Below are positions 1 through 7,099 of a stretch of DNA of 64,000 bases, one piece after another. The DNA lies in assembly GCF_009749465.1 (NCBI RefSeq), contig NZ_WBIS01000002.1, positions 372,001 through 436,000 on the forward strand, given 5' to 3'. The notes beneath the pieces are model-generated. The model saw only the letters and a list, made by a program, of their open reading frames with translations. It searched no databases and had not been told where the DNA came from. Numbering within the stretch: the first letter of the stretch is position 1; every line of letters starts with the position of its first letter. Made by a program: the position numbers and the translations under genes. The DNA comes from Agromyces terreus. Its GTDB lineage: Bacteria > Actinomycetota > Actinomycetes > Actinomycetales > Microbacteriaceae.

Positions 1-1
1 C

Positions 2-574
2 GAGAAGGACGAGATCCTCCTCGTGTCGCGCAAGGGCATGTCGCTCCGCTTCAAGGCGACCGACGACGCGATCCGGCCCATGGGCCGTTCGACCTCAGGC
101 GTCAAGGGCATGTCGTTTCGTGCCGGGGACTCGCTGCTCGAGGCATCCGTCGTCCCGGCGTCGACCGAGATCGACGACGCCGTCCTCGACTCCGATGAGG
201 CGGCCGGCGAGGGTCCCTACGTCTTCGTCGTCACCGAGGGCGGCTACGCCAAGCGCACGGATGTCGCGCAGTATCGCCTGCAGAACCGCGGCGGTCTCGG
301 CATCAAGGTCGCGAAGCTGTCCGAAGATCGCGGCGACCTTGCGGGTGCGCTCATCGTCGCCGACGGCGACGAGGTCCTCGTGGTTCTTGCCAGCGGCAAG
401 GTGGTACGCTCTGACGTCGCCGAGGTTCCTGCCAAGGGCAGGGACACGATGGGCGTCGTCTTCGCGAAGTTCGCGGTCGACGACCGCATCATCGCGATCG
501 CGAAGAATTCCGAACGGAATCTCGTGGAGGAGGCCGAAGACACCGACACGGCCGAGGTCACGGAAGAGGAGTAG
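2..574 (+). CDS. gyrA: DNA gyrase subunit A, C-terminal part (5' end outside window)
   Basis: The visible 190 residues are the end of the GyrA C-terminal beta-propeller, which wraps DNA and lets gyrase introduce negative supercoils. Repeated blade-like segments are seen (for example [23 protein letters not shown]), followed by an acidic tail rich in Glu and Asp ending EVTEEE. The breakage-reunion domain and catalytic Tyr lie upstream of the window. The next gene, a DUF3566 membrane protein, starts seven bases after the stop, followed by tRNA-Ile and tRNA-Ala; this order is the same as at the mycobacterial gyrA locus. That context plus the propeller repeats makes GyrA much likelier than ParC. 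Confidence 0.95.
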   Translation, partial: EKDEILLVSRKGMSLRFKATDDAIRPMGRSTSGVKGMSFRAGDSLLEASVVPASTEIDDAVLDSDEAAGEGPYVFVVTEGGYAKRTDVAQYRLQNRGGLGIKVAKLSEDRGDLAGALIVADGDEVLVVLASGKVVRSDVAEVPAKGRDTMGVVFAKFAVDDRIIAIAKNSERNLVEEAEDTDTAEVTEEE

Positions 575-580
575 CCGTCT

Positions 581-985
581 ATGAGTAGCGTCGCCGAGAA
601 GCTCGCCAAGAAGTCGAACCGTCGACCCGCCACGAAGCAGGTCCGCCTGCGTCTGGTCTACATCGACTTCTGGTCAGCCGTGAAGCTGTCCTTCCTGGTC
701 GCGGTCGCGTTGGCCGTCGTCGGCATCGTCGTGACGTTCCTCGTGCACACGGTGCTCAACTCGACGGGCATCTTCGAGAACCTCAACTCGCTCGTGCAAG
801 ACGTCGCGGGTGCCGGCACCGACCTGTCGGCCGTGCTCTCGCTCGGCAACGTCATGGGCTTCGCCATCGTCGCGGCGCTGCTGAACCTCGTCGTGACGAC
901 CGCGCTCGGCGCGATCCTCGCCGTGCTCTACAACCTCAGCGTCAAGATCACCGGCGGCATCCTCGTCGGTTTCACCAACAACTGA
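581..985 (+). CDS. DUF3566 transmembrane protein (Rv0007-like)
   Basis: A 134-residue membrane protein. Residues 1-25 are basic and polar (KLAKKSNRRPATKQ), followed by two hydrophobic segments at about 35-60 and 90-125, with an extracytoplasmic-type stretch between them. The ATG lies seven bases after gyrA, so the two are probably co-transcribed. DUF3566 proteins sit directly after gyrA in many Actinobacteria; their biochemical role is unknown to me, although neighbouring genes act in cell division and wall growth. Assignment rests on position, length and topology rather than on a catalytic motif. Confidence 0.85.
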   Translation: MSSVAEKLAKKSNRRPATKQVRLRLVYIDFWSAVKLSFLVAVALAVVGIVVTFLVHTVLNSTGIFENLNSLVQDVAGAGTDLSAVLSLGNVMGFAIVAALLNLVVTTALGAILAVLYNLSVKITGGILVGFTNN

Positions 986-1050
986 TGCGGGGTTCGGCTC
1001 GATTCGGAATCTGCCCGAGGTTCAGGTAGTCTTTCCTTCGGCCGAAATTC

Positions 1051-1124
1051 GGGGATATAGCTCAGGCGGTTAGAGCGCTTCGCTGATAACGAAGAGGTCC
1101 GAGGTTCAAGTCCTCGTATCCCCA
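1051..1124 (+). tRNA. tRNA-Ile (GAT anticodon)
   Basis: A 74-nt cloverleaf. The acceptor arm GGGGATA pairs with TATCCCC, the loop CTGATAA carries anticodon GAT at 1085-1087, the T arm contains GGTTCAAGTCC, and A is the discriminator base. CCA is not encoded. A TAGTCT hexamer at 1027-1032 could be the -10 element. It is followed 58 nt later by tRNA-Ala, the usual actinobacterial pair after gyrA. Confidence 0.97.
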
Positions 1125-1182
1125 CAGTTCCGATACACAGGCAATACAACTCCACAACCCCGGGTGCTGAGGCACCCGATCC

Positions 1183-1255
1183 GGGGCCTTAGCTCAGTTG
1201 GTAGAGCGCCTGCTTTGCAAGCAGGATGTCAGGAGTTCGAATCTCCTAGGCTCCA
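1183..1255 (+). tRNA. tRNA-Ala (TGC anticodon)
   Basis: A 73-nt cloverleaf. The acceptor GGGGCCT pairs with AGGCTCC (one G-T pair), the anticodon stem CCTGC/GCAGG encloses TTTGCAA with TGC at 1216-1218, and the T arm has AGTTCGAATCT. A small perfect hairpin, CGGGTGC-TGAG-GCACCCG (1161-1178), lies just upstream and may help separate or process the two tRNAs. Confidence 0.97.
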
Positions 1256-1321
1256 CAGTTCTTCGCCCGACGCATCCGTCGGTCTCCTCCTGCTTCGCGG
1301 CACACGGGTTACAGTGTGCGG

Positions 1322-1765
1322 ATGGACATTCGCATCGCCGCGTACGGGGTCATCATCCGCGACGGAGAGATCCTGCTGTCCCACTGGAACGAGCACGGGC
1401 GATCGGGCTGGACCCTCCCGGGCGGCGGCATCGAGGGTGCCGAGCACCCCGTCGAGGCGGCGGTCCGTGAGATCCGGGAGGAGACCGGCCACGAGGCATC
1501 CGTCGATCGACTGCTGGGCATCGACACGATGGTCATCCCCGAGGCGAAGCGTCGCACCGGGTCCGCGCCGCTGTACGCGATGCGCGTGATCTACCGGGCG
1601 CACGTCACCGGCGGGGAGCTTCGCAACGAGATCGGCGGGTCGAGCGATGAGGCACGCTGGGTGCCGCTCGACGAGGTTCCGGCGTTGCACCGGGTCAGCC
1701 TGCTCGGCATCGCGCTGCGCCTGAATGCGGCCGAACCCGAAGACGGCGTGCCGCCTGCCGCATAG
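1322..1765 (+). CDS. Nudix family hydrolase
   Basis: A 147-residue Nudix protein predicted to hydrolyse a nucleoside diphosphate linked to another moiety, using divalent metal. The Nudix box fits G-x5-E-x7-REUxEExGU: GGIEGAE, seven residues, then REIREETGH at about residues 38-61. The substrate cannot be told from sequence. ATG 1322 is chosen, with GTG 1316 possible. No clear Shine-Dalgarno is seen, but TACAGT at 1310-1315 stands about six bases before the ATG, the spacing expected of a leaderless transcript. The gene stands alone between tRNA-Ala and a convergent small gene. Confidence 0.88.
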   Translation: MDIRIAAYGVIIRDGEILLSHWNEHGRSGWTLPGGGIEGAEHPVEAAVREIREETGHEASVDRLLGIDTMVIPEAKRRTGSAPLYAMRVIYRAHVTGGELRNEIGGSSDEARWVPLDEVPALHRVSLLGIALRLNAAEPEDGVPPAA

Positions 1766-1766
1766 G

Positions 1767-1841
1767 GTGCGTTCGCGCGCGACCCGGAACCGGCACCGAA
1801 AGCGATCGGCGATGCGGGTTCCGCGCCGCGCGCGAACGCAC
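1767..1841. terminator. Long inverted repeat, bidirectional terminator candidate
   Basis: The arms GTGCGTTCGCGCGCG (1767-1781) and CGCGCGCGAACGCAC (1827-1841) are perfectly complementary over 15 bp, and an inner GGAACC/GGTTCC pair extends the stem. It begins two bases after the Nudix stop and lies between convergent genes, so a shared terminator is the simplest reading. No U-tract follows on either side. Confidence 0.65.
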
Positions 1842-1934
1842 GCCGTCTGCCGGTGATGAGCCCGTGCGCATCGCGTGACGGCTCGAAAGCCGGACGCGAT
1901 CCGCACGGACCCGTGGTCGAGACTGCCGCGCACA

Positions 1935-2192
1935 TCAGAGCAGCGAGCTTCCGTGCGTGTGCAGCTGTCGGTGGAGTTCTCCGCGGGCGTCGGTTGCCGC
2001 ACGCTCGACCTCTCGGCGGAGCAGGACGGTTTCCGGCGAGCGAAGCGCCTCTCGGTTGCGGCTCCAGGTGAGCAGCGCCATGCCGAGGCGTCGGGCGACA
2101 CGATCCTGGAGGTCCAGAGATCGGGGTCGGTACAGGCTGTTGCGCCCCGGAGCGGGGCGAGCGGCCGTGAGGGTCGTGGTGTTCACGATCAT
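1935..2192 (-). CDS. Conserved small basic protein, function unknown
   Basis: An 85-residue protein starting MIVNTTTLTAARPAPG, with a central stretch SLYRPRSLDLQDRVARRLG followed by an amphipathic hydrophobic segment (MALLTWSRN) and a charged C-terminal helix. Small proteins of this shape are common in Microbacteriaceae, as I recall; no function is known to me. The start at 2192 is supported by AAGGA about five bases upstream. A longer in-frame start at 2333 has no ribosome-binding site. There is no signal peptide, and the hydrophobic segment is too short for a sure membrane span. Confidence 0.7.
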   Translation of the reverse strand: MIVNTTTLTAARPAPGRNSLYRPRSLDLQDRVARRLGMALLTWSRNREALRSPETVLLRREVERAATDARGELHRQLHTHGSSLL

Positions 2193-2559
2193 TCCTTCAT
2201 TTCGGTGGGAGGAGGGCGCACGACGGGATGTCGGCGCCGGAGGTCGGTGGTCGGATGCCCCGCGCGAGGCCCGTGCGGATGCCGCGACGTGATGCCGACC
2301 TCGAGGTCGGGTGTCTCGGCACCGGCAGAGCACGGCGGGAGCGGGAACTCGGCCTGCACGTCGAGCGGGCGGGCGAGTTGCCGGCGAGCGGCTGAGGCGG
2401 ATGCGGCGCGCGGGACGCGCCTCCGGAGGAACCGGTGCTCAGAGGTCCGTCGCGGGCCTCGCCGAACGGTCGTCGGGACCGATCCGGCGGCACTACCGCG
2501 GTTCAGACCTCTTCAGGCGTGGGGACGCGGAGCCCTCAAGGGCGTGGCGTCGCAGCGGC
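2193..2559. other. Intergenic stretch without a supported gene
   Basis: This 367-base region lies between the 20-codon small ORF and the 85-residue gene, both on the minus strand. Open frames here lack a ribosome-binding site and have the arginine/serine/proline-rich look of antisense GC-rich DNA. It may be a long untranslated leader for the 85-residue gene. I see no clear promoter or hairpin inside it. Confidence 0.4.
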
Positions 2560-2622
2560 TCAGGCGGCCGCGGGCATGAGGAGGAATCCGATGTGCCGAT
2601 CAAAATCGATGTGCTTGTTCAT
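2560..2622 (-). CDS. Putative 20-residue small ORF or leader peptide
   Basis: A complete tiny ORF encoding MNKHIDFDRHIGFLLMPAAA then TGA. It has a strong Shine-Dalgarno (AGGAG, nine bases before the ATG) and a plausible promoter just upstream (TTGCGC, 18 bp, TAGGTT). The combination of promoter, ribosome-binding site and a codon-biased short frame makes translation likely. The peptide has no known motif to me: the first half is charged with two His, the second half hydrophobic. It could be a leader peptide for the 85-residue gene or an independent small protein. Confidence 0.5.
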   Translation of the reverse strand: MNKHIDFDRHIGFLLMPAAA

Positions 2623-2667
2623 GGGACTCAACTCCTCTCGTGTTCGTGGTGACTTCGACGAGAAACG

Positions 2668-2697
2668 AACCTAGCGGCTGATTCACAGGTTGCGCAA
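2668..2697 (-). promoter_or_regulatory. Promoter of the 20-residue small ORF
   Basis: Read on the minus strand: -35 TTGCGC (2692-2697), 18-bp spacer, -10 TAGGTT (2668-2673), about 45 bases before the small ORF start. Sequence match only. Confidence 0.45.
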
Positions 2698-2821
2698 GGC
2701 CGAATCGCGAATTTCTCGAAGATCTCCGGGCGTGCACTGAGAAGGCCGGGCGTGGAGACCCGGCGCGGTTCGCCGGCGGTCCGGCGGTTGCGCCCCCACC
2801 TGCTGTGGAGCGCGCATGCAC

Positions 2822-2850
2822 GAAGGCCCCGCTCGAGAGCGGGGCCTTCG
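2822..2850. terminator. Hairpin terminator
   Basis: AAGGCCCCGCT and AGCGGGGCCTT form a long GC-rich stem around a short loop (about 2822-2849). It lies downstream of the minus-strand gene ending at 2902. The T-run on the minus strand is weak. Confidence 0.7.
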
Positions 2851-2901
2851 GATGGTTCACGGAACGCTCGGGTCTCGACCCGCTCGTTCGTTCGTGCAGC
2901 G

Positions 2902-3429
2902 TCAGAGCGCGGAGGCAGAACCGGTGCCGGTGCCGGGCGCCGGCTCGTCGTCGGCCACCCAGAGCTCGTCGTCGGCGCGGAACGTCTGCCAGACCGCGTA
3001 GGCGATGCCGGCGGCCACGACGATGCCGGCGGCGATCGCGAGCGAGCCGCCGAAGCCGGGACCGCTCTTCTTCGCGGGCGGCAGCGCCGAGGGTGCGACG
3101 CGCTGGACCGCGCGACGAACCCGTGCGTCGTTGGCGATGTCGCCGATCGAGAGCACGGACCCGAGGGCGTTGCCCACGGCGCGCTCGACGGTGTCGCCCG
3201 CCGACGAGGCGAACTCCTTCGCCTGGCTCAGCCCCGGCCGCACGTAGGCCTGGTAGCCGGAACGCACCCGCGGAACGACCTCTTCCTGCGTGAGGGCGCT
3301 GAGCTGGCGGCTGGCCTCGCGCGCGACCGCGTTGGCGCGGTCGAGCACCTCCTGCTGGTTGCCCCACAGATCTTCGGCACTACTGCGCAGCCGCTTGAGT
3401 TCTTTCTGGCGCTTGCGTGACAGGCTCAT
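2902..3429 (-). CDS. Conserved Microbacteriaceae-type single-pass membrane protein, unknown function
   Basis: A 175-residue protein. The N-terminus is a charged helical region (SRKRQKELKRLRSSAEDLW) followed by a long predicted helical stretch with alternating charges to about residue 110. One hydrophobic segment follows at about 130-155 (SLAIAAGIVVAAGIAYAVW), then a short acidic tail. The start at 3429 has GGAGGG upstream. Divergent from the cyclophilin gene, it occupies the place of small membrane genes near mycobacterial ppiA and crgA. It resembles hypothetical proteins I recall from this family; the topology suggests a helical cytoplasmic domain anchored near its C-terminus. Confidence 0.75.
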   Translation of the reverse strand: MSLSRKRQKELKRLRSSAEDLWGNQQEVLDRANAVAREASRQLSALTQEEVVPRVRSGYQAYVRPGLSQAKEFASSAGDTVERAVGNALGSVLSIGDIANDARVRRAVQRVAPSALPPAKKSGPGFGGSLAIAAGIVVAAGIAYAVWQTFRADDELWVADDEPAPGTGTGSASAL

Positions 3430-3549
3430 CTCGACCCTCCATCGATGTGCAGCGAATCCCTCCATCTTGCCATTGATGGAGCTGGAAGCGGGGTGGGAGT
3501 CGCAAACCCGTATTCCCCTTGACGAATCAGTGCGTGACAGAATAAGGGA

Positions 3550-4089
3550 ATGCCGATTCACACCGCAGTCGCGACCCTCAACACCAGCCTCGGACCCATC
3601 AAGGTCGACCTCTACGGGCACCACGCACCGAAGACGGTGAAGAACTTCGTGGGCCTCGCAACGGGCGAGATCGAGTGGACCCACCCGGCCACCGGCCAGA
3701 AGTCGAACGACCCGCTGTACGACGGCGTCGTCTTCCACCGCATCATCCCCGGGTTCATGATCCAGGGCGGCGACCCGCTCGGTCAGGGCATCGGCGGCCC
3801 GGGCTACCAGTTCGACGACGAGATCAACCCCGAGCTCGACTTCACCGAGCCCTACGTGCTCGCCATGGCCAACGCCGGCATCCAGGGCGGCCGCGGCACC
3901 AACGGCTCGCAGTTCTTCATCACCGTCGGCCCCACCACGTGGCTGCAGGGCAAGCACTCCATCTTCGGCAAGGTGACCGACGCCGACAGCCAGGCGATCG
4001 TCGACAAGCTCGCCTCCGTTCCGACCGACGGCCGTGACCGCCCGCTCGACGACGTCGTCATCGAGAGCGTCACCGTCGAGCAGGTCTGA
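3550..4089 (+). CDS. ppiB: Cyclophilin-type peptidyl-prolyl cis-trans isomerase
   Basis: A 179-residue cytosolic cyclophilin that accelerates prolyl isomerisation during protein folding. Hallmarks include FHRIIPGFMIQGGDP (about residues 60-74, holding the catalytic Arg), GGPGYQFDDE and NGSQFFITV, and the C-terminal SIFGKV segment. No signal peptide or lipobox is seen. The length is normal for actinobacterial PpiA/PpiB. The stop is seven bases before the GTG of the rhomboid gene, so the two may form one transcript. Confidence 0.95.
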   Translation: MPIHTAVATLNTSLGPIKVDLYGHHAPKTVKNFVGLATGEIEWTHPATGQKSNDPLYDGVVFHRIIPGFMIQGGDPLGQGIGGPGYQFDDEINPELDFTEPYVLAMANAGIQGGRGTNGSQFFITVGPTTWLQGKHSIFGKVTDADSQAIVDKLASVPTDGRDRPLDDVVIESVTVEQV

Positions 4090-4096
4090 CACCGCG

Positions 4097-4960
4097 GTGA
4101 CGGATGCCGGCGCTGATCGCGCGAACTTCTGCTACCGGCATCCCGACCGTCAGAGCTATGTGCTCTGCCAACGCTGCGGGCGCACGGTATGCGGCGAATG
4201 CCAGACACCGGCGCCCGTCGGCGTGATCTGCCCCGAGTGCATGCGCGAACAGCGCGCCACGGCACCGCGCACCAAGCCCGCCGTGCTGACGCGAATGAAG
4301 TCCGCCGCCGGCCGCGGGGCGCCGGTGGTGACGTATTCCCTCATCGGCATCACCGCGTTCGTGTACCTGTTGCAGTGGATTCCCGGGCTCGGCGTCACGA
4401 ACGCGCTCTTCTTCAGCCCGGTCTTCATGACCGAGGTGTTCCCCGAGCCGTGGCGAGCCCTGACCTCGGTATTCCTGCACTCGACGTCGTGGTTCTTCCA
4501 CATCCTGTTGAACATGTACACGCTCTGGATCTTCGGTCGCCTGCTCGAGCCGATGCTCGGGCGCGGCCGCTTCCTCGCGCTCTACCTGATCAGCGGGCTC
4601 GCGGGTTCCGTCGGGGTCGTCGTCTTCGCCGCGCCGAGTTCGCAGGTGCTGGGCGCCTCCGGGGCAATCTTCGGGCTCATGGGCGCGTTCGTCGTGATCC
4701 AGCGCCGGCTCGGCGGCAACATGACGCAGCTCTACATCCTGCTCGCGATCAACCTGGCGATCGGGTTCATCCCCGGCGCGAACATCTCGTGGCAGGCGCA
4801 CCTCGGCGGGCTCATCGGCGGCGCGCTCGTGGGGCTCATCCTCCTCGAGACGCGGCCCCGCAGTCGCCGCGGCCTGCAGATCGGACTCCTGATCGCGCTG
4901 CCGATCGCCCTGTTCGTGATCGGCGTGCTCGTCGCGAGCTGGAAGATCGGCGCCCTCTAG
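4097..4960 (+). CDS. Rhomboid family intramembrane serine protease with N-terminal zinc finger
   Basis: A 287-residue membrane protease. Residues 8-45 form a Cys/His cluster (CYRHPDR, CQRCGRTVCGEC, CPEC) of the B-box-like zinc-binding type. Then come about six to seven hydrophobic spans. The catalytic Ser lies in GASGAIFGLMGAF and the His in SWQAHLGGLIGG; HILLNMYTLW matches the rhomboid HxxxN element. Rhomboids cut substrates within the membrane; the substrate here is unknown. The GTG at 4097 follows the cyclophilin stop directly; an ATG at 4034 would overlap that gene by 56 bases and is less likely. Confidence 0.92.
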   Translation: MTDAGADRANFCYRHPDRQSYVLCQRCGRTVCGECQTPAPVGVICPECMREQRATAPRTKPAVLTRMKSAAGRGAPVVTYSLIGITAFVYLLQWIPGLGVTNALFFSPVFMTEVFPEPWRALTSVFLHSTSWFFHILLNMYTLWIFGRLLEPMLGRGRFLALYLISGLAGSVGVVVFAAPSSQVLGASGAIFGLMGAFVVIQRRLGGNMTQLYILLAINLAIGFIPGANISWQAHLGGLIGGALVGLILLETRPRSRRGLQIGLLIALPIALFVIGVLVASWKIGAL

Positions 4961-4981
4961 TTATCCACAGGTTCGTCCACA
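4961..4981 (+). promoter_or_regulatory. Pair of DnaA-box-like sequences
   Basis: TTATCCACA at 4961-4969 is a perfect DnaA box and starts directly after the rhomboid stop codon. TCGTCCACA at 4973-4981, in the same orientation 3 bp later, is a near match. They lie in a convergent intergenic region in origin-proximal gene context. Binding is not shown by sequence alone. Confidence 0.5.
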
Positions 4982-4994
4982 ACTGGGGAGAGAG

Positions 4995-5008
4995 TTACAC
5001 CGGTGTAA
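4995..5008. promoter_or_regulatory. Perfect 14-bp palindrome, unknown binding site
   Basis: TTACACCGGTGTAA is a perfect palindrome 13 bp after the DnaA-box pair. It lies between the 3' ends of the rhomboid and crgA genes, where no promoter is expected. It fits dimeric regulator or nucleoid-protein sites in general, but I recognise no matching consensus. Confidence 0.5.
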
Positions 5009-5052
5009 TTGCGTGGGCCCGGAGTGACGAGAACGGCGTTCGGGCACACGAA

Positions 5053-5085
5053 GAAGACGAGCGGATGTCGCATCCGCTCGTCTTC
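5053..5085. terminator. Bidirectional terminator between rhomboid and crgA
   Basis: A perfect 15-bp stem, GAAGACGAGCGGATG / CATCCGCTCGTCTTC, with a TCG loop between convergent genes. Confidence 0.8.
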
Positions 5086-5108
5086 TCAGAAGTCGTCGTG
5101 GCCCGGCG

Positions 5109-5348
5109 TCAGCGCCAGCGCGTCGTCATCAGGAACCCGATGAACGCGATGCCGAAGCCGATGAGGATGTTCCAAGAGCCGAGATCGGCGATGGGCAGCT
5201 TGCCCTGGCTCACGTAGAACACGATGATCCATGCCAGCCCGAGCAGCATGAAGCCGAACATGACGGGCTTGAACCAGACCGGGTTCGGCGCTTCTTCGCC
5301 GCTCGCTTGCTCGGCGCGCGCGGGCTTGGGGGATTTCGTACGTGCCAT
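5109..5348 (-). CDS. crgA: Cell division protein CrgA
   Basis: A 79-residue protein with a charged N-terminus (MARTKSPKPARAEQ), the NPVWFKPVMFG motif, and two membrane spans (about residues 27-47 and 58-75) ending TTRWR, the classic CrgA pattern. In Actinobacteria CrgA interacts with FtsZ, FtsQ, FtsI and related proteins and helps assemble or restrain the septum. It lies close to pknB and rodA as in Mycobacterium and Streptomyces. The start at 5348 gives the standard family length; an earlier in-frame ATG is not supported. It is divergent from the sortase gene. Confidence 0.93.
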   Translation of the reverse strand: MARTKSPKPARAEQASGEEAPNPVWFKPVMFGFMLLGLAWIIVFYVSQGKLPIADLGSWNILIGFGIAFIGFLMTTRWR

Positions 5349-5419
5349 GCGGGCGATTCTATCCGAGACGGAGCCGGACTCACAGCCGAGGGTCTCCGCG
5401 GGCGAATAGAATCGAGCGC

Positions 5420-6238
5420 ATGTCCGACCTGCAGTCCGAGGGGCGTCGTCGCGCGCGTGAGCGCGAGGCATCCGCGAGCCGCAAACCGCGACACCGTGTG
5501 AGCGTCGTCGGCGTGCTCGGCGAACTGCTCCTCACCGCAGGCGTGCTCATCCTGCTGTTCCTCGGGTGGCAGCTGTGGTGGAACGACGCGATCATGGCCG
5601 GTCAGCAGTCGGCCGCGGCATCCGCCCAGAGCGCCGAGTGGAACGAGCAGGCGCGCGCGCAGCACCCCGACGAGCCCGTGCCCGCGCCCGAGGACTACGG
5701 CGACCCGGTCGTCGGGCCGGCCGAGTACCCGAACGGCGAGGCGTTCGCGGTCATGTACGTGCCGCGCTTCGACGCGCCGGGCACCCACGACTCCGTTCGC
5801 CAGATCGCCGAGGGCTACGGCCTCGACGTGCTGAACAGCTTCGACACCGGGGTCGGCCACTACCCGGGCACGCAGATGCCCGGCCAGGTCGGCAACTTCG
5901 CCATCGCGTCGCACCGCAGCGCCTACGGCGGCGGCATGCACGAGATCGAGCAGTTCCAGCTCGGCGATCCGATCTACATCCAGACGAAGGACGGCTGGTA
6001 CACGTACCGCTTCCGCGACTTCGAGTACGTGACGCCCGACACGGTCGACGTGCTCGCCGCCGTGCCGCACCGCACCGACCTCGCACCGACCGACCGCATC
6101 ATCACCCTGACGACGTGCAACCCGCTCTACTCGACGGCCGAACGCCTCGTCGCCTACGGCGTGCTCGACTCCTGGCAGCCCGCCTCGGCCGGCCCGCCCG
6201 CCGAGATCGCCGACATCGTCGCCACCTGGGGGGCCTGA
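5420..6238 (+). CDS. Class E sortase
   Basis: A 272-residue membrane-anchored transpeptidase. It has a basic cytoplasmic start, one signal-anchor span at about residues 28-50, a linker, then the sortase barrel. The catalytic Cys is in TLTTCNPLYS (about C233), the His in IASHRSAYG (about H165), and the Arg in the following TAERLV. Class E sortases attach LAxTG-type proteins to peptidoglycan in Actinobacteria and are often found beside pknB and crgA. No obvious sortase substrate lies in this window. The 52-residue membrane gene begins three bases after the stop. Confidence 0.92.
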   Translation: MSDLQSEGRRRAREREASASRKPRHRVSVVGVLGELLLTAGVLILLFLGWQLWWNDAIMAGQQSAAASAQSAEWNEQARAQHPDEPVPAPEDYGDPVVGPAEYPNGEAFAVMYVPRFDAPGTHDSVRQIAEGYGLDVLNSFDTGVGHYPGTQMPGQVGNFAIASHRSAYGGGMHEIEQFQLGDPIYIQTKDGWYTYRFRDFEYVTPDTVDVLAAVPHRTDLAPTDRIITLTTCNPLYSTAERLVAYGVLDSWQPASAGPPAEIADIVATWGA

Positions 6239-6241
6239 GCC

Positions 6242-6400
6242 ATGTACGGAGCGCTGTGGCGCGTGTTGCCCGGACCGATCTGGTTGCGCATCATCCTGTT
6301 GCTGATCCTGATCGCGGCCGCGATCTACGCCCTCTTCACGTGGGTGTTCCCCTGGGTCGACGGCATCGTCAACCCGATCGACGTCACGGTGGACCAATGA
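6242..6400 (+). CDS. Small single-pass membrane protein
   Basis: A 52-residue ORF, MYGALWRVLPGP then a strongly hydrophobic span (about residues 14-37, IILLLILIAAAIYALF) and a short extracytoplasmic-type tail ending NPIDVTVDQ. It starts three bases after the sortase stop, and its TGA overlaps the ATG of the amidotransferase gene as ATGA. That packing supports it as a real translationally coupled gene. Proteins of this shape occur between sortase and pabA in related genomes, as I recall; the function is unknown. Confidence 0.8.
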   Translation: MYGALWRVLPGPIWLRIILLLILIAAAIYALFTWVFPWVDGIVNPIDVTVDQ

Positions 6401-7041
6401 CCCGAATCCTCGTCATCGACAACTACGACAGCTTCGTCTACACGCTGAACGGCTACCTGCAGGAGCTCGGCGCCGAGACCGAGGTGCTGCGCAACGACGC
6501 CTTCCCGGTCGACGAGGTGGCGGCCCGCATCGCCGAGTACGACGGCGTGCTGGTCTCGCCCGGGCCCGGCAAGCCGTCCGTGGCGGGCGTCTCCATCCCC
6601 ACCGTGCACGCGGCCCACGAGGCGGGCATCCCGCTGCTCGGGGTCTGCCTCGGGCACCAGGCGATCGCCGAGGCCTTCGGTGCCGTGGTGACGAACGCCG
6701 AGGAGCTCATGCACGGCAAGACGTCGAGCATCACGCACGACGAAAGCCCGTTCTACGAGGGCGTCCCGCAGCCGTTCACGGCGACGAGGTACCACTCGCT
6801 CGCGGTCGTCGACGGCACGGTGCCGCCCGAGCTCATCGTGACCAGTCGCACCCCCGGCGGCGTCATCATGGGTCTGCGTCACGAGAGCGCACCGATCTTC
6901 GGCGTGCAGTTCCACCCCGAGTCGGTGCTCACCGAGGGCGGCTACCGCATGCTCGGCAACTGGCTCGCGGTCACGGGCCTGGCCGAGGCATCCGAACGCG
7001 CGGCCGGATTGAACCCGCTGCTGCGCGTGACCGAGGCGTGA
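6397..7041 (+). CDS. pabA: Glutamine amidotransferase of aminodeoxychorismate/anthranilate synthase
   Basis: A 214-residue class I glutamine amidotransferase that releases ammonia from glutamine for the chorismate-using partner (PabB or TrpE) in folate or tryptophan synthesis. It has the oxyanion motif SPGPGKPSVAG, the nucleophile Cys in GVCLGHQAIAEAFG (about residue 84), and the His-Glu pair in FGVQFHPESVLT. Neither partner is in the window, so PabA and TrpG cannot be separated by context; the position beside pknB matches mycobacterial Rv0013, annotated trpG. It ends convergent with pknB. Confidence 0.9.
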   Translation: MTRILVIDNYDSFVYTLNGYLQELGAETEVLRNDAFPVDEVAARIAEYDGVLVSPGPGKPSVAGVSIPTVHAAHEAGIPLLGVCLGHQAIAEAFGAVVTNAEELMHGKTSSITHDESPFYEGVPQPFTATRYHSLAVVDGTVPPELIVTSRTPGGVIMGLRHESAPIFGVQFHPESVLTEGGYRMLGNWLAVTGLAEASERAAGLNPLLRVTEA

Positions 7042-7099
7042 GCGCTCCCGCCCAGACGAGCTCGGGCACCCGGTCGCCACTCGGGCCAGGTGCGCGGAG

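Noticed and set aside
2902..4092. Long minus-strand frame reading through the cyclophilin gene
   Set aside because: Its first two thirds are antisense to ppiB; only the last 175 residues, with their own ribosome-binding site at 3429, look like a protein.
4995..5008. Palindrome considered as a BldD site
   Set aside because: The half-site spacing differs by one base from the BldD consensus, so the match fails.
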